NCBI GenBank assembly: GCA_024638345.1 | Contig: JAHEKL010000139.1 | Coordinates: forward strand, 1 to 7,347 | Source of the DNA: Gammaproteobacteria bacterium | GTDB taxonomy: Bacteria > Gemmatimonadota > Gemmatimonadetes > Longimicrobiales > Gaopeijiaceae | Direction: 5' to 3' | DNA length: 7,347 nt | Part shown: positions 4,951-7,347 of the stretch, one piece after another | Position numbering within the stretch: the first letter of the stretch is position 1 | Layout of the letters: each line of letters begins with the position of its first letter | Made by a program: the position numbers and the translations under genes | Notes under the pieces: generated by a model | Database searches by the model: none | What the model was told of the DNA's origin: nothing | What the model saw: only the letters and a program-made list of their open reading frames with translations

Positions 4951-5790
4951 GTGAATCCACCCGGTCCACCGAACGTGTACGCCGTTGACCCCGGGCACCC
5001 GCTGCCCCCCGAAGAGCTCCCGTCGCCGGACGGAGGGGAGGTCATCGCAGTCGTGGTCGAGGAAGCCTCCCGGACCCGCGGATGGCCGGCGCGCCTCGCC
5101 GCCGGACTGGCTGCCCGCTGGTCCGAGGAGCATCCAGGGCTGGTACTCGCCGACGGCGACCTCTCCTCGGCATCGCTGCACGAGTCGCTCGGCGCAAGCA
5201 ACGGAGAGGGGTTGACCGACTTCCTGCTCTACGGGGCGTCAAGGAAACGAATCACACGCGCAATCGCGGACGGTCGCCATCTCTTCATCTCATCCGGAAC
5301 CGTGGTGGCAGATCCGGAGAGTGCCTTCCGAGACGCACGATGGTCGACCCTGATCACCGAAACGAAACAGGCTGGGATGATCCTCATGCTGTATCTCCCC
5401 GCCGACTCGGACGGCGCAGCGGCCTTGGCCGACGGCGCGGACCGCGTGATCCGTCTCACCGCGAAACCTCCGGAAGAGAACGAAGACGCCCGTGTCACCT
5501 TCATCTTCAGCGCCGGTGATTCGGTCGCCATCGACGAGGTGGCGATGCCCGACTCGGACGGGCTCGAGGGTGTCGGTGCTTCGCCCGCCCCGGGGCGGGC
5601 AAAGGGTCCGTCGCTGGTGAGCCTGCTGTTAGGACCCTTCGTGCTCGCCACCTTGCTTCTCCTCCTCGTCATCTTGGTGCTGCTTGCCCTCCTCGGATAC
5701 TTCGACATCCCCGGGATCACATCCGCGACGTGGCCTCTCCCCGAAGAGGGGGTGGATCCGTTCGCTCTACTCGCCGGGCTCGCCGGATGA
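4951..5790 (+). CDS. Membrane-anchored protein with degenerate ParA/MinD/BY-kinase-like domain
   Basis: 279 residues, GTG start 3 nt after the rsfS stop, with GTG 4975 as an alternative. I recognise no named family, but residues about 30-172 follow the order of a MinD/ParA or BY-kinase P-loop domain. There is a first strand VIAVVVEEAS, a helix resembling the post-Walker A helix (ARLAAGLAARW), then GLVLADGDLSSASLHESLG, which mimics the deviant Walker B/A' region (DxDLrxxxlhxxlg), then GEGLTDFLLYGAS, HLFISSGTVVADPESAF and GMILMLYLP. The Walker A loop reads RTRGWPARL, with P46 where the catalytic lysine would fall, so ATP hydrolysis is unlikely. The acidic/Pro-rich segment 173-221 leads to one hydrophobic segment (about 224-250), and a short C-terminal tail follows. 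With no signal peptide, the domain would lie in the cytosol, anchored at its C-terminus. The 4-nt overlap with smc suggests coupled expression. Function is unknown; a role with SMC or the cell envelope is inference from position. Confidence 0.8.
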   Translation: MNPPGPPNVYAVDPGHPLPPEELPSPDGGEVIAVVVEEASRTRGWPARLAAGLAARWSEEHPGLVLADGDLSSASLHESLGASNGEGLTDFLLYGASRKRITRAIADGRHLFISSGTVVADPESAFRDARWSTLITETKQAGMILMLYLPADSDGAAALADGADRVIRLTAKPPEENEDARVTFIFSAGDSVAIDEVAMPDSDGLEGVGASPAPGRAKGPSLVSLLLGPFVLATLLLLLVILVLLALLGYFDIPGITSATWPLPEEGVDPFALLAGLAG

Positions 5791-7347
5791 AGCTCAGGGC
5801 GCTTCGACTCCATGGATTCAAGTCCTTCGCAGACCGCACCGAAATCGTCTTCAATGATGGGATCACTGCGATCGTAGGTCCGAACGGCTGTGGGAAATCA
5901 AACATCTCCGATGCCATTCGATGGGTTCTTGGTGAGCAGCGTCCGACGGCGATCCGCGGTGCCAAGATGGAGGAGGCGATCTTCCAAGGAACGGTGAGCC
6001 GCCGCCCCGTGAACCGCGGCTCCGTCTCGATCGAGGTCACCAACGAGGATGGCGCGCTGCCCGTCCCGTTCACCGAGGTCGAGATCGCTCGCACCGTCTA
6101 TCGGGACGGAGGCAGCGACTACTCTCTGAATCGATCCGCCTGCCGCCTGAGGGACGTGCAGGATCTCTGTCGCGACACCGGGCTGGGCGCGAACGCTTAC
6201 GCCATCATCGAGAACCGAATGATCGATGCGATTCTGTCCGAAAGGGCGGAAGAGCGGAGAGGCCTTTTCGAGGAAGCGGCCGGTATCGGGAGGTACAAGG
6301 ATCGAAGAAAAGAGGCCTCTCGGGGGCTGGAGCGTGCTGAGGTCGACCTGCAGCGGCTGGAGGATCTCATTGGCGAGGTTCAGAGCAAGGTTCGATCCTT
6401 GGCCCGACAGAAGGGAAAAGCCGAGCGCTACTCCGAGCTGCGCAAGCGACGTCTCGACCTGGAGATTGCGCTTGCTCGAGGCCAGTTGGAGGAGCTCGGA
6501 GTCCGTCTGAGGCAGCTTCGCTCAAGTCTCACGGGCGACCTCGAAAGGGACGAAGGTCTGAAGGCTCAAATCTCCGCGGCAGAGAGCCGGCTCGAAAGGC
6601 TCAGGTTGGATCAGCTCGAATGCGAGAAGACCCGTGGAAGTGCGACTGGCCGTGTCGAGCAGCTCAAGACCGATCTCGTGCGCTGGGAGCGCGAGCTTGC
6701 GGTCGCGGAGGAGGGCGCAGGATACGCAGATCGCCGGATCGAGCAGATCGCGGCGGAACGAACCGAGGCCGAGCGCTCTCTCGAGGAGTCGGATGAGAGT
6801 GCGCGGGACCTGGAGCAGCGAAAACGCTCGCTCGACGGTGAGCTCTCGACCCTGCAGACGCGGATCGCGGAACATGAACAGAAGGCGAGCCAAGGCCGTG
6901 AAGCGCTGGTGCAGGCTCGAGAAGCGCTCGATCAGATAGAGGCGAGAGAGAGAGAGATCGCTCGTCGAATCGCTCAGCTCCAGGGGGACTCGGACGCAGG
7001 CCAGACCCGACGAGCCGAGTTGGAGGAAAGGATCGGGCTCCTGGGCGAGGAGCTTCAGGAGGCGAGAGACGCGCTGGCGGAGTCCGCTTCACAAGGAGAT
7101 CTGTTCACCGATCGACTCGAGGGTCGGGTGAAGGCGCTGGAGGAAGCGCGAGAACAGCTGGACCAGCGTCGGGGGGAGGTCGCAGCGGGGAGGGAGGCCG
7201 TCGACGAGGCGCGCGACGTGGAGATGATGGCCCAGGACGTCTTCGGCGTCCTTTCCGCGCGTCGGTCGGCCCTGGAGAGAATGGAGATCGATCGCGAAGG
7301 AGTCGATCCGGCGGTTCAGTCCCTCCTCTCCGATCCACCCGAAGGCG
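5787..7347 (+). CDS. smc: Chromosome segregation protein SMC, N-terminal part (3' end outside the window)
   Basis: The frame is open from ATG 5787 to the window edge: 520 complete codons of a protein usually about 1,150-1,200 residues long. The ABC-type N-terminal head begins MKLRALRLHGFKSFADRTEI; Walker A is GPNGCGKSN at residues 31-39, and the Q-loop IRWVLGEQ ends at residue 51. The conserved stretch LGANAYAIIENRMIDAILS and FEEAAGIGRYKDRRKEA closes the visible head. From about residue 170 to 495 the chain is a long Glu/Arg/Leu-rich coiled coil with no proline-rich break, and the last residues (EGVDPAVQSLLSDPPEG) look like the approach to the hinge. SMC dimers with ScpA and ScpB extrude and organise the chromosome. 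The start overlaps the previous gene's stop as ATGA, so translation is probably coupled. Walker B, the ABC signature and the hinge lie beyond the window. Confidence 0.97.
   Translation, partial: MKLRALRLHGFKSFADRTEIVFNDGITAIVGPNGCGKSNISDAIRWVLGEQRPTAIRGAKMEEAIFQGTVSRRPVNRGSVSIEVTNEDGALPVPFTEVEIARTVYRDGGSDYSLNRSACRLRDVQDLCRDTGLGANAYAIIENRMIDAILSERAEERRGLFEEAAGIGRYKDRRKEASRGLERAEVDLQRLEDLIGEVQSKVRSLARQKGKAERYSELRKRRLDLEIALARGQLEELGVRLRQLRSSLTGDLERDEGLKAQISAAESRLERLRLDQLECEKTRGSATGRVEQLKTDLVRWERELAVAEEGAGYADRRIEQIAAERTEAERSLEESDESARDLEQRKRSLDGELSTLQTRIAEHEQKASQGREALVQAREALDQIEAREREIARRIAQLQGDSDAGQTRRAELEERIGLLGEELQEARDALAESASQGDLFTDRLEGRVKALEEAREQLDQRRGEVAAGREAVDEARDVEMMAQDVFGVLSARRSALERMEIDREGVDPAVQSLLSDPPEG

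Noticed and set aside
4447..5181. 244-residue open frame on the minus strand
   Set aside because: It is antisense to rplI, rsfS and the start of the following gene; no recognisable domain.
6942..6957. GA-rich dinucleotide run within smc
   Set aside because: It encodes ordinary Arg-Glu coiled-coil residues in frame and is too short to be treated as a repeat element.

Overview
The window is a high-GC bacterial chromosome segment with core, housekeeping content. No mobile element, tRNA, rRNA or CRISPR array is visible. From left to right it holds the 3' end of ychF (+), a small unrecognised gene (+), a convergent soluble sensor histidine kinase gene (-), and a tightly packed + strand operon. 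The operon order is a fused rpsF-rpsR gene, a DUF2232/YybS-like membrane protein, rplI, rsfS, an unrecognised membrane-anchored protein with a degenerate ParA/MinD-like fold, and the start of smc, which runs off the right edge.

The most striking feature is the gene at 2454-3107. Its N-terminal ~100 residues are ribosomal protein bS6 and its C-terminal ~60 residues are bS18. A linker containing 18 consecutive Asp/Glu residues joins them. In most bacteria these are two proteins from neighbouring genes (rpsF, often ssb or priB, then rpsR) that pair on the platform of the 30S subunit. Here they form one open frame with one start and one stop, followed after 9 nt by the next gene. A plausible sigma70-type promoter and a short leader able to fold lie just upstream, between this operon and the divergent kinase gene.

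The second unusual gene is at 4951-5790. Its layout resembles MinD/ParA/BY-kinase P-loop ATPases, but the Walker A lysine region is lost and a single hydrophobic segment anchors the C-terminus. It starts 3 nt after rsfS and overlaps the smc start by an ATGA junction, so it is probably co-translated with the chromosome-organising SMC protein. The kinase at 826-2238 is also atypical: its CRP-like N-terminal domain lacks the usual cyclic-nucleotide contacts, its dimerisation hairpin carries a large insert, and no response regulator gene is next to it.

The operon logic is translation and growth: small-subunit proteins (S6-S18), a large-subunit protein (L9), a ribosome silencing factor (RsfS), and then chromosome organisation (SMC). 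Taxonomy is inference only. The GC content, the gene order and an SMC signature of the IIE..M type rather than the common IIGQG type suggest a lineage of the FCB/Gemmatimonadota kind, but no phylogenetic marker here settles it.
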